Source: Trema orientale (Eukaryota; Streptophyta; Magnoliopsida; Rosales; Cannabaceae). Taken from it: a stretch of DNA of 64,000 nt. Shown here piece after piece: positions 1-10,689 of the stretch. The stretch is from the NCBI GenBank assembly GCA_002914845.1, contig JXTC01000014.1, positions 1,142,958 through 1,206,957 on the forward strand, written 5' to 3'. A program made the position numbers and the translations under genes. The notes under the pieces are model-generated. The model had not been told where the DNA came from. It did not search any database and was given only the letters and a program-made list of their open reading frames with translations. Numbering within the stretch: the stretch's first letter is position 1; the number at the start of each line of letters is the position of its first letter.

Positions 1-562
1 GTATCCGTCAAAGTACAGTAGCGGAATTTTGGAGAGCTATGCTTATTAAATTCATTTCCACTCGATGTCCAAAGGATCGAACACATATTTTCAAATTTTT
101 TCTTTTGGAAGGGAACACATCAAGTTTCTACCCTCAAAAATAATCATAAATACTGTTTACTGGCCAGTCTTTGTTGTCATTACACAAAGCTTTTTTCTCA
201 ATTATTTGGCTAGAGGAGCATGACTTGGGTCATCAAATTTTTTGCCCTTTGTACCGTTTGAAAGTTGAATCTAAATGTTGAACTAAAACCTGACTACAGA
301 ACATTTAGCATCCATGGTATACGCCGCAATTAGTTGCTAATGACATTGTTTGGAATTTCTAGCTAAATATGCCCTTAGTGATTGTGTTGTTTGGATTGAA
401 ACTGTCCCAGACTCAAGCTTTTTGTTGATCATGATGTAATTGTTTCCTCTAGATAATTAATTTCAGCGGTTCTGTTTCGGAAAAAAAAAAAAAAAAAAAA
501 AGAAGAAAGAAGTTACCATGGGGTTCTTATATCTTTTTAGTTTTATAACCTCTGGAGTTCAG
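1..562. other. Non-coding; possible intron of a gene to the left
   Basis: No coding stretch was found on either strand. A run of about 20 A lies at 481-500. If the short exon at 563-650 is real, this is the last part of its preceding intron. Confidence 0.3.
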
Positions 563-650
563 GTTGTACCGTGGTGGTGGAGACACCATTGCCATCCTAA
601 CAGAAGGGCATAACGATTTTACAGCAAAGTTGAAGATATTAGATATTTAA
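563..650 (+). CDS. Possible terminal exon of an unidentified gene entering from the left
   Basis: After a pyrimidine-rich stretch and a good acceptor (..GTTCAG at 557-562), an open frame runs from 564 to a TAA at 648-650. It encodes 28 residues beginning LYRGGGDTIAILTEG and ending KLKILDI. The composition looks like protein rather than intron, and the following sequence reads like a 3' UTR. I do not recognise the family, and no upstream exon is convincing in bases 1-562, which would then be intron. It could also be a chance open frame. Confidence 0.35.
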
Positions 651-1128
651 CAGGAGCTGGATTAAAGTCTTTGCGATGCATCAGTACGCTTAGAACAAGC
701 AATCAGTAACTGAAACCATAATAGTGAACGAAAAAAAAAATAGTGCAGCAATAAGCGAATTCCCTTTCGCTGAAGGAGAGCAAACACGGCGTGTTTCTTT
801 TTGTTGTAGGAGTCCAGGGAGAACATCAAAAAGCCACGTTCTTTCCTATAGCATTTGCACAGATTTTAGGTTTTTAAACATGGCTATTGGGCTTTATTAA
901 ATTTGGCAAATGTAGCTTTAGTTTAAGCCTATTTATTCTGTCTTTCAAAGCCTATAAAATATGTTGTGAATAAAGATTTTGGCTCAATTTTGAGTGGAGG
1001 CATAATTGAAAAGAATTGACAAATTACTTCATAATTTTTTTTTTTTTTTAAATTCTTCAATATTCCAATGGGAGTATATGCCCCCACTGGACCCAACGTA
1101 CATCGGCCACCTCTCAGAATTGGACAAT
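651..1128. other. Non-coding spacer
   Basis: AT-rich sequence with no supported gene; it may include the 3' UTR of the candidate exon at 563-650. A poly-T run lies at about 1039-1050. Confidence 0.4.
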
Positions 1129-1137
1129 AAACATGAG

Positions 1138-1608
1138 GGTTTTTTGGCATGATTAGTATCTAAATTTTTCGATGATTTGCAATGTATCCCCTGAAATTTT
1201 TTTTTCGGCAATTAAGACCCTGAATTTAGAATTTTTAACATGATTAGCCCCTGAATTTTTCGTAGATTTGCAATGTATCCCCTGAACTTTTTTTTTTGGG
1301 CAATTAGGACCCTGAATTTAAGATTTTTGACATAATTAGCCCTTGAATTTTTCGTTGATTTGCAATATATCTCCTGAGTTATATGTAAATTTTTAAACAA
1401 TTAAAAAATAAATTACAAATCAACGAAAAATTAAGGGGCTAATCATGCTAAAAATTTTAAATTCAGGGTCCTAATTGCCAAAAAAAAAGTTCAGAGGATA
1501 CATTGCCAAAAATTCTAAATTCAGGGTCCTAATTGCCCAAAAAAAAAAATTCAAGGGATATATTACAAATCAACGAAAAATTCAAGGACTAATCATGCCA
1601 AAAACCCT
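1138..1608. mobile_element. Fold-back (MULE-like) non-autonomous element with 9 bp TSD
   Basis: The 471 bp element is nearly a complete inverted repeat. The left end reads GGTTTTTTGGCATGATTAG; the right end is its complement, CTAATCATGCCAAAAACCCT. It is flanked by identical 9 bp copies of AAACATGAG (1129-1137 and 1609-1617). Each arm holds diverged direct repeats of a roughly 90 bp module (motifs TGCAATGTATCCCCTGAA and GGACCCTGAATTTA and their complements). There is no coding capacity. TSD length and long inverted arms suggest a Mutator-like or Foldback-type element; the superfamily is inferred from structure only. Confidence 0.8.
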
Positions 1609-1617
1609 AAACATGAG

Positions 1618-2224
1618 AAGGATTCATATCCATTTGCGTGTAATATGAGACTTACTACCAAAAAAGCTAATTAGTGTCTGGTGCATGTGCCAAGCACCAT
1701 AGGTGCCTTTGCTCTCTCTCTTTTCTTTCTTTTTTTTTTTTCTTTTTTCTTTGATAATGAAAAAGGAGAAGAAAGTGCGATCAGCGTGATTATCTTTTCT
1801 GGATGTGATCATAGGAGCTCCCTGGTTCAAAAGAAATGCTATCCAGTATGACTGCCGTATTTTAAACATGAGTGTTCACATTCATTTACTAGTATGCTAA
1901 TTTTTACCCTCTTTGCTAGAGTCTACAGAAAGGAAGGTTTTTTTAGTGTAATTTTTATTCACTATATTCTAGAAGACTAACAAAATTCACAAGTATCACA
2001 CTAGTATAACACAATATGTGAGACATGCGAAGGGTTTACATTCTTTTCCTATGCCATTTTCTTTTCATTTGCTAAAAAAGCAAGGATATCAGCGTACAAC
2101 GCTCTATTCTAAGGCAATAAAATCTTCTCACCACCTCTAATCTACTAGGAACTAACCAAACTCAGATTATATTTTACACACAGAACTGCTATTCTTTGAT
2201 ACGACGACATCAATCGAGTCTCCT
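1618..2224. other. Non-coding spacer, 3' flank of the LRR receptor gene
   Basis: AT-rich, no gene found. The part next to 2225 is presumably the 3' UTR of the minus-strand receptor-like kinase gene. Confidence 0.5.
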
Positions 2225-5200
2225 TTATCTTGCATTGAGAATCATGCGTAGGACGCTCTTCATCTTCGGCCTTGCTTCGGGCGACACACTAACACAACCA
2301 AGAGCAACCTTCAGTACTGCAAGCATCTGATTTCTGGCTGCAAGTGAAGTTCTGCTGATGCTAAAATCAAGCATTTTTTCCCATTTATCTTCTTGAACTG
2401 AGTGACTTAATACCCACTTAGCCAACTCAATCCCCTCACTGACTGCTGGTTTCCCTGTTAGCAGTTCAAGCAGTATTACTCCAAAGCTGTAGACATTCCC
2501 AGCTGTAGTTACCCTCATTGTGTATGCATACTCTGTAAACCACCATTATGAAAAATAAGATTTAGACACGACAAAGGGGAATTTTAAACTTAGTAATATG
2601 CATCCATATTGGATCATATCTAGTGGAATAAGACAGTAATAAGTGATTGAAAACTAGTTAGTGTGAGATGAAGTCACATAGTTACTGTCATACTGACCTG
2701 GAGGAATATAGCCGACAGTACCAGCCACAGTCGAAATGCTTCCAGTGCTCTTTGATGGATCAATAACCTTGTAGAGTTCAATGTCTCCCACTTGAGGCTC
2801 CTTCAGGGACTTCAGAAAGATATTTCTGCTTGATAGGTCAAGTAGGAGTATTGTGCCAGCGACATTTCCATGAAGAAAAGCAAGACCTTGAGCTACACCA
2901 ACTGCTATGCTGTATCTACTTGCCCAATCCAAATCACTTCCTGAGCTGTTATGAAGTACATCAAAAAGGGAGCCCTTTGAGGAATATTCATAGAACAGAT
3001 AAGCACTGTCAACAGACAAAACATAGGCCAAAGGAGTCATGACATTGGAATTGCTTAGTTTCCCAAAGACCTCCAGCTCCGTACCAAACTTATCACGGCT
3101 GCCCAGTTGGAATATCTTATCACTCCAATTAAGCTTCTTGACAAAGTAACTTGAACCTGTAGGCATAATTGCTTTGTAGTATGTTGAGAACCTAGTTTTC
3201 AGCACCACATTTGCTGGGTCAGCAACTGATTCCATTGCCTTGTCAAAGTCGATATTTGATCTGTGGATTCCATTTGAGGTTAATAAATTTCCCTCAAGAA
3301 CCTGAGGGAGGGGTAGATCTTCCAGTGGTTGTAATGGATCATCATTAACCCTGCCATAACGCCGCAAGAGTAATATGGCGAAGATGGAAATCGCTCCAAC
3401 AGCAAAAACAGAAGCAGCAACTACAAGAACTATTACAGCCACCGAGTTTTGTTTCCCTGATTTTGAGGAAGTTGTTGGCTTTGTCGCATTTCTCAAATTC
3501 TTGTTCCCATTTGTGTCAACCAGGACCCAGGAACCAAAATTTGGAACAACTCCCGAGAGGCTATTGTTAGAAAGCAATAACTGTGTCAAGGATCCCAATT
3601 GAGTAAGAAAATCTGGTATCTCACCTGAAAAATTGTTATTTGATAGATCCAATACTTCTAATCCACTCAGTCCAGCAAGAGTTTTTGGAATAGGTCCTTC
3701 AAAGAGGTTGTTACTGAGATTCAAAGAGATCTGTAAATTTGGTGGCATCTTTGGAATGTAACCACTCAGTTGATTTTGTCCAAGTTGGAGTTCCAAAAGG
3801 GTATTCATGGTACCAATGGTATTTGGTATGGAACCATTAAGCTTGTTGCCTTGTAAATTGATGCTAATGAGCTTTTGTAAACTTGAGATGGAAGATGGTA
3901 TTTGACCACTCAGAGAATTCCAGCTGATATTCAGGACCGATAACCCCTGTAGCTGGGTAATCTGAGTAGGGATTTCACCAGAGATATTGTTCAATTGAAG
4001 TTTTAAGACTTGAAGATGGGTAAGATTACCCAGCTGGGCCGGCAAAGGCCCTGTCAGGTGGTTCTGAGCCAAATTCAACAGCGCCAAACTCGTGCAAGAA
4101 CCCAATTCCAGAGGAATCGATCCACTCAAATTATTGTTGTCCAGCTCCAAGTATGTCAGTTTCTCAAGTGTTGAAAACTTTGCAGAAGGAACCTGCCCAT
4201 CGAGTGAATTGCTTCCCAGCCTCAACCTGACCAAGCTAGGAGAAATGTTCGAAGGTATCGACCCCTCCAAAGAATTATATGACAAATCCACGCTTTGTAA
4301 ATTTGATGGTGACAAAAGGTCAGGAGGAATTGAACCATCTAATCTGTTATAACTTAAGTCCAAGTTTTTGAGAAATTTGGTAAGATTATTGGGGAGTGTA
4401 CCACTAAAACTGTTTAGATTCGCAGCAAATCGCGAGAGAGTTTTGATAGTGGAAAGGCTTACTGGGATTTCTCCATTTAGATTATTATGAGAGAGTCTCA
4501 AAACCTTCAACATGGAGAGGTCTCCAATTCTACTGGGAATCAACCCGGAAAGGTTATTTTGGCTAAGATCAACGAGTGTCAAATTCCCATAACCCATAAA
4601 TTCATCAGGGATTGTACCTTGGAAATGATTCATTGAAAGCACAAGCTCCTTCAAAGCCTTGGACTTTCCAAGTTGAGTAGGAACAGGGCCATTGAACATG
4701 TTAAAACTCAGATTCAAGCTTTTAAGCCCATTTAAGCCTTGAAACTCTGAGTCAATTTTTCCAGCTAATTCATTAAAAGACAAGTCCAAAAACTCCAACC
4801 CAACAAAACTACTAAATGAAGGCAAAGAACCAACCAACCTGTTTTTGCTAAAATTCAGCCGTTGCAGCCCATCAACTTTTCCACAATCAACCATGAACTC
4901 ATGTGGGATATTGCTCAAACGGTTGTTGGACACATCAAGAACCTGCAAAGACTCAATCTTGCACACAAAAGGCAGAAAATCTGAGGAAGAAAGAGATAAC
5001 CCAGATAGAGAAATTTCAAGTACAGAAGTATTTCCTTGGTTGCACGTCACTCCCTCCCAGGAACATGGCTCTTTCTTAATATCCCATTGAACAGAACTGT
5101 TGAGATATCCACACAGAGTGATCATGGATGATCTTTGGGTAGAGGATAGTTGAGACAAAACCAGAGGACATGAAAGGAAGAAACATAGCAAATAGTAGAG

Positions 5201-5230
5201 AAAATAGTTTTTTAGCCCGAAACTGGTCAT
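2225..5230 (-). CDS. LRR receptor-like protein with degenerate kinase domain
   Basis: Exons complement(2698..5230) and complement(2225..2532) join in phase (CCTCCAG|GT ... ACAG|AGTATG) to give 946 aa. Order: signal peptide (about 1-28), an LRR N-cap with the C-SWEGVTC motif, about 20 plant-type LRRs (xxLxLSxNxLSGxIP), one membrane helix (about 595-620) and a cytoplasmic kinase-like domain (about 655-946). The kinase resembles the PXC3-like subgroup of LRR-RLKs. The Gly-rich loop is not recognisable. The beta-3 Lys is present (FVKKL, about 696). HRD reads LLDLSSRN, and DFG is replaced by GDIEL, so the Mg-binding Asp is absent; PPEYAYT (APE region) is kept. I infer a cell-surface pseudokinase co-receptor with unknown ligand. 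The start at 5230 is chosen because it begins the signal peptide. An in-frame ATG at 5263 would add 11 residues, but a good acceptor (TTTACAG) just upstream of 5230 suggests a 5' UTR intron. Confidence 0.93.
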
Positions 5231-6312
5231 TTTTAGCAACCTGTAAAGTGAGGCAAACTGCAAAAAATATCATATATCAGAAAGTGTATATATATAACAT
5301 ATAGTTAAATAGTTGCTTATTTGGTTTCAGGTGAGAACAGACAGAGTTTTGGAGAATGAAGTATAGACTCAAAACACACGAAAATTCTTTCTATGACGGA
5401 TAGAAGAAGTTGGGGTGTTGGAGGGTTTCGTGGGAAAGAGGAAATGAGTGAAATGGTGGCGTGTTGTTCACTTGTTTGGGAGTGGGAGTTGACTCAACTG
5501 TGGTGGTCTAGTCTTGTAATACCAAAGACTGACAACAGTTTGGAGAGCTTTATCTTTTTTTAATTTTTTTTCCTCTTTTTCTTCTCTTATGGGGTAGATG
5601 TGGGGCCCGTGTTTGACTGCAAGGCGGTGACTGCTGATGATGCTGGCTTAGTCAAACACGCGTTTGTGGAAAACTTTTTTTTTTTTCCATAAAGAACAAT
5701 TGAAATGACTTGGACAAATGGGAACAGTTGTATTGTACTCTTCATGAGTGCCAAGACTTACTGCCTTATTGGAGACCTTATAGTCATTTATTATTAATAT
5801 GGTAACTATACAATATAAGAGATGTGATTAGTTCTTTAATTTTCAAATTTCTACCTCTTTGTTATTATTATTATTATTTTTTTCAACCAAAGAGTCAAGT
5901 CATGTATGTTTTAGCAAAGAGAACAAATAAGTAAATAAAAACTAGAGTAACAAATAGATAAAGGTTCCAATGGCCCATGATTTTTCAGCTTCTCTTGCTC
6001 AAGCTTCAAACCCCTTCCTTTTGGAGCTTGGATTTTGCTAGGAAAGAAAAAGATGAAGAAAAGGTCAGGAAAGACACAAAAAAAAAAAAAAAGGTGTGAT
6101 AAAGGTATAAAACTTTTTGGTTGCTTAGGAAAATTAGAGAGGAAAGGATAATGAATTTCTCGTAGAAATTTTCTTTACTTTGGTTGTTGGGAGAAAAATG
6201 GGAAGAAAAAATTTTAAAACTTCCAACATTAAGAAAAAATAAGTATAATACTATCATTAATTTCTCTTTGCTACACTTTTTCTCGATACTATTTTACAAA
6301 CGGAAACTAATA
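5231..6312. other. Upstream region of the LRR receptor gene and spacer
   Basis: Non-coding sequence 5' of the minus-strand receptor gene. It probably holds its promoter and a 5' UTR exon, since TTTACAG ahead of the start looks like an acceptor, but no donor or TATA box is certain. The rest is AT-rich with homopolymer runs. Confidence 0.45.
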
Positions 6313-6500
6313 CAATAGAGATTTTTTTTATTCCCTATTAATAGAAAATACAATTTTAATTAATAGATTTCAATCTAATAATTATAAAAATAATTGCTTA
6401 TTTAATTCATATTAGAATTCGTTCCAACATAATTAATTGTAATTATTAAATTGAAATCTAAATATCAAAATTGATTTTCTTATTTATAGACTAAAAAAAG
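6313..6500. mobile_element. TA-flanked fold-back MITE, copy 1
   Basis: A 188 bp hairpin-like element starting CAATAGAGAT after TA (6311-6312) and ending before TA (6501-6502). Internal inverted arms include TAGATTTCAATCT and AAATTGAAATCTAAA. The same family recurs at 52036-52230. TA target duplication and small size suggest a Tc1/mariner-type (Stowaway-like) MITE, although the termini are not the classical Stowaway sequence. The right terminus of this copy is degraded. Confidence 0.65.
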
Positions 6501-6502
6501 TA

Positions 6503-7187
6503 CATATCGTAGATTCAATTAAGTATTTTTTTTTAAAATATTTTATCCTTGGACCACTATAGTAAACTTTTTTGACCTTTTAATATAAAAATTCCTGAAC
6601 TCGAAATAAATTAATAAATTAAATTGACTCTGAACTTAAATTTTTAGAGCAAAAATTCCTAAAGCCTTAATATTAATTCGGTTAGAAAAGAAATGTGTTT
6701 CTGTTATTATTTTTTTTTTTTGTGATTAAGTTCTAATTATTTCATTTATGATTTTTAGGTCCTTATTCTTAGATTTTTATTCTATATTAATTATTTTTAA
6801 TGTTTTCTGTCCTATACTGAAAAAAAAAAAAAAAAGAAAAAAAAGCCCCTAAACATGCGTGATTAAAAGAAAGTGAGCAAGAGATGACAAAGATCCCAAG
6901 CCAACATATAGAAGATCCCCTAAAAGTGTGTGTATATATATATATACATATAGGATTATAGAAGATGTTTTAAAGATTCAAAAGGCCTCATTTATATTTA
7001 CGAGGTCTACGCAGCGAACCAGATTGTTATAACTCAAGTCAGTTGTGAAACCCCTGAACTTTCTTTATTCTTATATAACTAGAGCTTGTGAAAGCAAGAA
7101 AGGTCTTTCAAAGCGAGCGACTAGTTACAACAAAGTTCTGAAGGATGGAAACGGTCATCAATGGAAAAAAGCTACCAACCTATAAAT
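6503..7187. other. AT-rich non-coding spacer
   Basis: Poly-A/T runs and a TA dinucleotide run near 6933-6952; no gene supported. Confidence 0.5.
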
Positions 7188-7271
7188 GGAATCAATTTAT
7201 TCCAATAAAGCCTGAGATCTAGTACTGGAGGAATCAATTTATTCCAATAAAGCCTGAGATCTAGTACTGGA
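7188..7271. repeat. Exact tandem duplication, 2 x 42 bp
   Basis: The 42 bp unit beginning GGAATCAATTTATTCC and ending AGTACTGGA occurs twice without a mismatch (7188-7229, 7230-7271). The lack of divergence in otherwise degenerate DNA points to a recent slippage or repair event. Confidence 0.95.
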
Positions 7272-7849
7272 GGCATGAATTGGTTTAAAACTTTAGTTAG
7301 AAATAATTAACTAATTATAAAAATAACATATTAATGAATGCTGTGGTTAAATTATTTTAGCTACAAAATATTTTGGCTTTAGGTACAAAGTAAGGTAAGT
7401 AAAGCCATTGTTTATTGTAGTGCAAGCGAGAGGTACGTAGAACCCATTTGATGCAAATTTATCTACACGAAAAAGAGGGAGCATATGGAAAAATAGAAAC
7501 CTTTTCAAACTAAGTAGATTGGTACTTATAAATGGGAATTTACAATGACGAAACTTTTTCTTTGGTTGTCATGCTTAAATTCATCAAAATTTTGCTCTCG
7601 ATATTCTAGAATGTGAAATCTGGAATGGATATCAAGATCGTCATTTTCAATGAACATCTTGATGAAGACATCTATATTGCCACCAAACAAGTTCATAGCA
7701 AAGGACCAAGAACAGATGGTACATTGCAAAGATCCATCATCTGGGAGATCTTGTCGAGCTTCCAATGTTGATTTCCGTAGAACTGATGTCATATTTCATT
7801 TTAATGGGAAAATAATGTCGCTTTTATGCGAGCCAACACTGTATAAGAC
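7272..7849. other. Spacer with an unrecognised open frame
   Basis: An 88-codon minus-strand open frame lies at 7526-7792 (contains LQCTICSWSFAMNLFGGNI), overlapped by a plus-strand frame. I do not recognise either; no splice partners or family motif are visible, so no gene is called. Confidence 0.3.
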
Positions 7850-8310
7850 TAAGGATGGTAACGGGATGGGCTTCTACCCACACCTGCCCCATTTACCCGT
7901 TTATAAAGGTGGAGCAAGCTCGGATATTACCCCATTATGGGTAATGGGTATCCGCGAGTACGTACCCATATACTCAGCATCCGTTAAAAAAATTAAAAAA
8001 TAAAACTATATGCTTGGGCCTTTAGGCTTGGCCATTTGAGCTTCTTTAAGTAATAGGGTATGAGCTTTAAATTTTTTTTTTTTTAAACTTACGTTGTATA
8101 TATTTACATATATACATATTATATTTAAAAAAAAAAAAAAGTATATTATCGGGTCAGGTTCGGGGACATGTACATCTAAACCCAAATCCACCCCGAACCC
8201 GTCGCAGGCATAGTCTCTAAAACCTGAACCTGACCCTCGTACTCGAATACGTGTACAATGGAACAGGTACTCGCAAGTACACGAGCTTTCAGGTTAAATT
8301 GCCATCCTTG
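7850..8310. mobile_element. Degraded hAT-like non-autonomous element
   Basis: The left end TAAGGATGGTAACGGG and right end AATTGCCATCCTTG form an imperfect terminal inverted repeat like those of the two intact hAT-like elements at 20558-21257 and 43832-44429. Internally there are the same kinds of GGGTAC/CCCGAACCC-rich motifs. The flanks (TATAAGAC, TTTCCAAC) do not match, so no TSD survives. Confidence 0.5.
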
Positions 8311-9097
8311 TTTCCAACATAGGTTAAACGTGGAAGTAACATATTTTAGTACTCACAAAAGATGTTTTTGTTGCTTAGAGTAAACTATTCACATATTTTT
8401 CTTCGCTAAATAACTATGTATTTCAAGAAATTACAATCAAAAGCTTTAAATCATTTGAATTTTGTTTCAAATTTCTCCGTTCTAACAATCAAATTGGGAT
8501 TAATATTGCCAAATGTAGTCTTTTTTCCGCCCCTAGATATACCGCTATCAAACAAGTTAATTTGATAATTATTCACCTATTTTTCTAAACATAAGAGATC
8601 ACTTGGTATATTAAAGACATCATCCGGCTACATTATTGTAAAACTAGTTTAGTTAGTTTTCTGTTTGGTGAGTTAATTTTCAACTACTTTTATAAGAGTA
8701 AATAATTTTGGCATACTATTATGTCACTCAATATCCTATAAAAAAATACATAAATTCAAATGTATTAATTGTGTACTTCTCCTCTCCAAAAGACAAGGTT
8801 TGTGCAGCATAATAGAGGAGTACTAGTTTAAGTAATCTTCTCTTGTATGAAAAAAAGTCAAAAAATAAAAATAAAAATGAAAGGCTAATTATGACGCCAA
8901 AACATGGCTTCCGCATGTACACAACTAGATGTTGTATAATTTTGCTACCTGCCTTATTTACCTACGTAAGAAAACAAGTTGAAGAATATAGCATTGCTTA
9001 AATTAAGGATCTCACAAAGACAAAACACAAACCTCCCATGAAAAGCTTCCCCAAATTCCATTCTCCAACTCCCTTAACTTGATTATCAACCCGTGAC
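8311..9097. other. Non-coding spacer, upstream of the TPR gene
   Basis: AT-rich with no supported gene; the part near 9000-9097 probably includes the promoter and 5' UTR of the TPR protein gene. Confidence 0.45.
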
Positions 9098-10689
9098 ATG
9101 ATCCCTTCCGGTTTCTCCCAACTCAATATCATTCGTTTCTGCATGCACCCATCCACAAACCATGCATTCACCGACGTGCATTCACCAATCGTCTCCGGAG
9201 CTAGACCTCGGCATCCGTCTGCCGCCGACGATCCGGTCCTTTTCCATCTCCCTTTCATTGAACATGTCTTTCCCCGTGGCGAATCGACGAAGAAATGCAA
9301 GTCCGTCCATGTCTCGCCTCAGAAGAAGAAGGGCACCTGCCAGAGCTCGTTAACCTCACCGGCGGTGGGTGAAGAGGAGGAAGTAGGAGAAGCGGACGGC
9401 CCGAGTTTTCCGGAAATGGCGGCGTTGTTGATAAGGCCAAAGACGAGGACTGGGATATTGGCGGTGGAAGAGGGGGTTTCCGCCGCCGTAGAGGAGAAGA
9501 TTGGGCTCGGTATTCTGATAGGAGACGGTTGTGGAGGCGGAGACGGAGGTGGAGTAGGAGGAGGTGGTGGTGGTGGCGATGATGATGGCGGTAGAGGTGA
9601 TGAGCAGTTTTGGGGGAGAGAGAGTTTGGATGGATATTACAAGAAGATGATTAGGAAGTACCCTGAAGATGCCTTGTTGCTTGGGAACTACGCAAGGTTC
9701 CTGAAAGAGGTAAAAGGAAAAATGGTATTGTGCTTTGTATTATTTTTGGGTTTGGAATGTGATGGATAATTGAAAGCCTTTTATGATGAGAGCATTGCAG
9801 GTACGAGGTGATGTTGTTAAAGCCGAAGAATACTGTGAGAGAGCGATTTTAGCCGAGCCAATTGATGGGAATGTTTTATCTCTCTACGGAGATTTGATAT
9901 GGCATAGGCACAGGGATGGCCCTCGTGCCCAGAGCTACTTCCATCGAGCTGTTCTTCATGCACCTAATGACTGGTAACATTCTCTTCATTATATCTATGT
10001 ACATATGCATACAACACATTGCATGAATGATGAAACATGTTTCTGGTATTGAAAAAGGTCTGTATTGTTTAAAAGGTCTTGGTAAAGTATTGAGTTTCAT
10101 AATCAGCACAGAAGTACCTATACATCATTCGATTATGCTGATGGTCTATATCATTTAAGTTTCACTGTTAGATTTTCTACCAATGTTTCTTTGCTTCATA
10201 TAATTTTTTTCTACTTCCTTCTGTTGTTGGGAGTCTTATAATGTTCTTTCCATTGGTAATAATAAAGCTTGAAAATGAATTCAACTAAGTCTGTATAATT
10301 ACAATGTAAATGTAAGATCCAATTATGATTTTTTTCAATGAAGGGAGGAGGGAACCTTAAACCTCGAAATTAGAAGTAGATACTAATTATGTTTTTGTTT
10401 CACTAAATCATAATAAACTTGGTTTCATAGTCGTACCATCTGTTCATAGAGGGGGTTTTTATGCTTCGAACTTTGATTCCTAGTTGGATTTTCTGTCCCT
10501 ACAGTAGAACATTTGCTTGATTTGAACTAGTTACCACTTCAGAGTTAATTTTCTTTTCCTTAGTAACAATAATGCTTGTCTGGATGCAGTTCTATTATTG
10601 CTGCATATGCTAATTTTCTGTGGGATGCTGGTGACGAAGTAAATGAAAATGGAAATTGGAAACATGGAATGAACAAAACACAAACATAA
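9098..10689 (+). CDS. Small TPR-like superfamily protein
   Basis: Exons 9098..9709, 9801..9973 and 10590..10689 join in frame with GT/AG borders (294 aa). A Ser/Pro-rich N-terminus is followed by a Gly/Asp low-complexity tract (about 141-168) and then about three TPR-type helical pairs: YYKKMIRKYPEDALLLGNYA, KAEEYCERAILAEPIDGNVL, and AQSYFHRAVLHAPND followed by SIIAAYANFLWDAGDE. This architecture is typical of a plant family of short TPR proteins such as Arabidopsis At5g20190. Partners and role are not known to me; TPRs generally mediate protein-protein contacts. The first ATG of the open frame is used. A later in-frame ATG at 9416 would remove 106 poorly conserved residues and cannot be excluded. 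The last exon is short and ends in a variable, charged tail. Confidence 0.75.

Noticed and set aside
7526..7792. 88-codon minus-strand frame with LQCTICSWSFAMN
   Set aside because: The two Cys hinted at a zinc ribbon, but no further ligands or family resemblance are seen and the surrounding DNA is repeat-rich.
9255..9440. Antisense frame over the TPR gene exon 1
   Set aside because: Explained by GC-rich codon bias of the sense exon.
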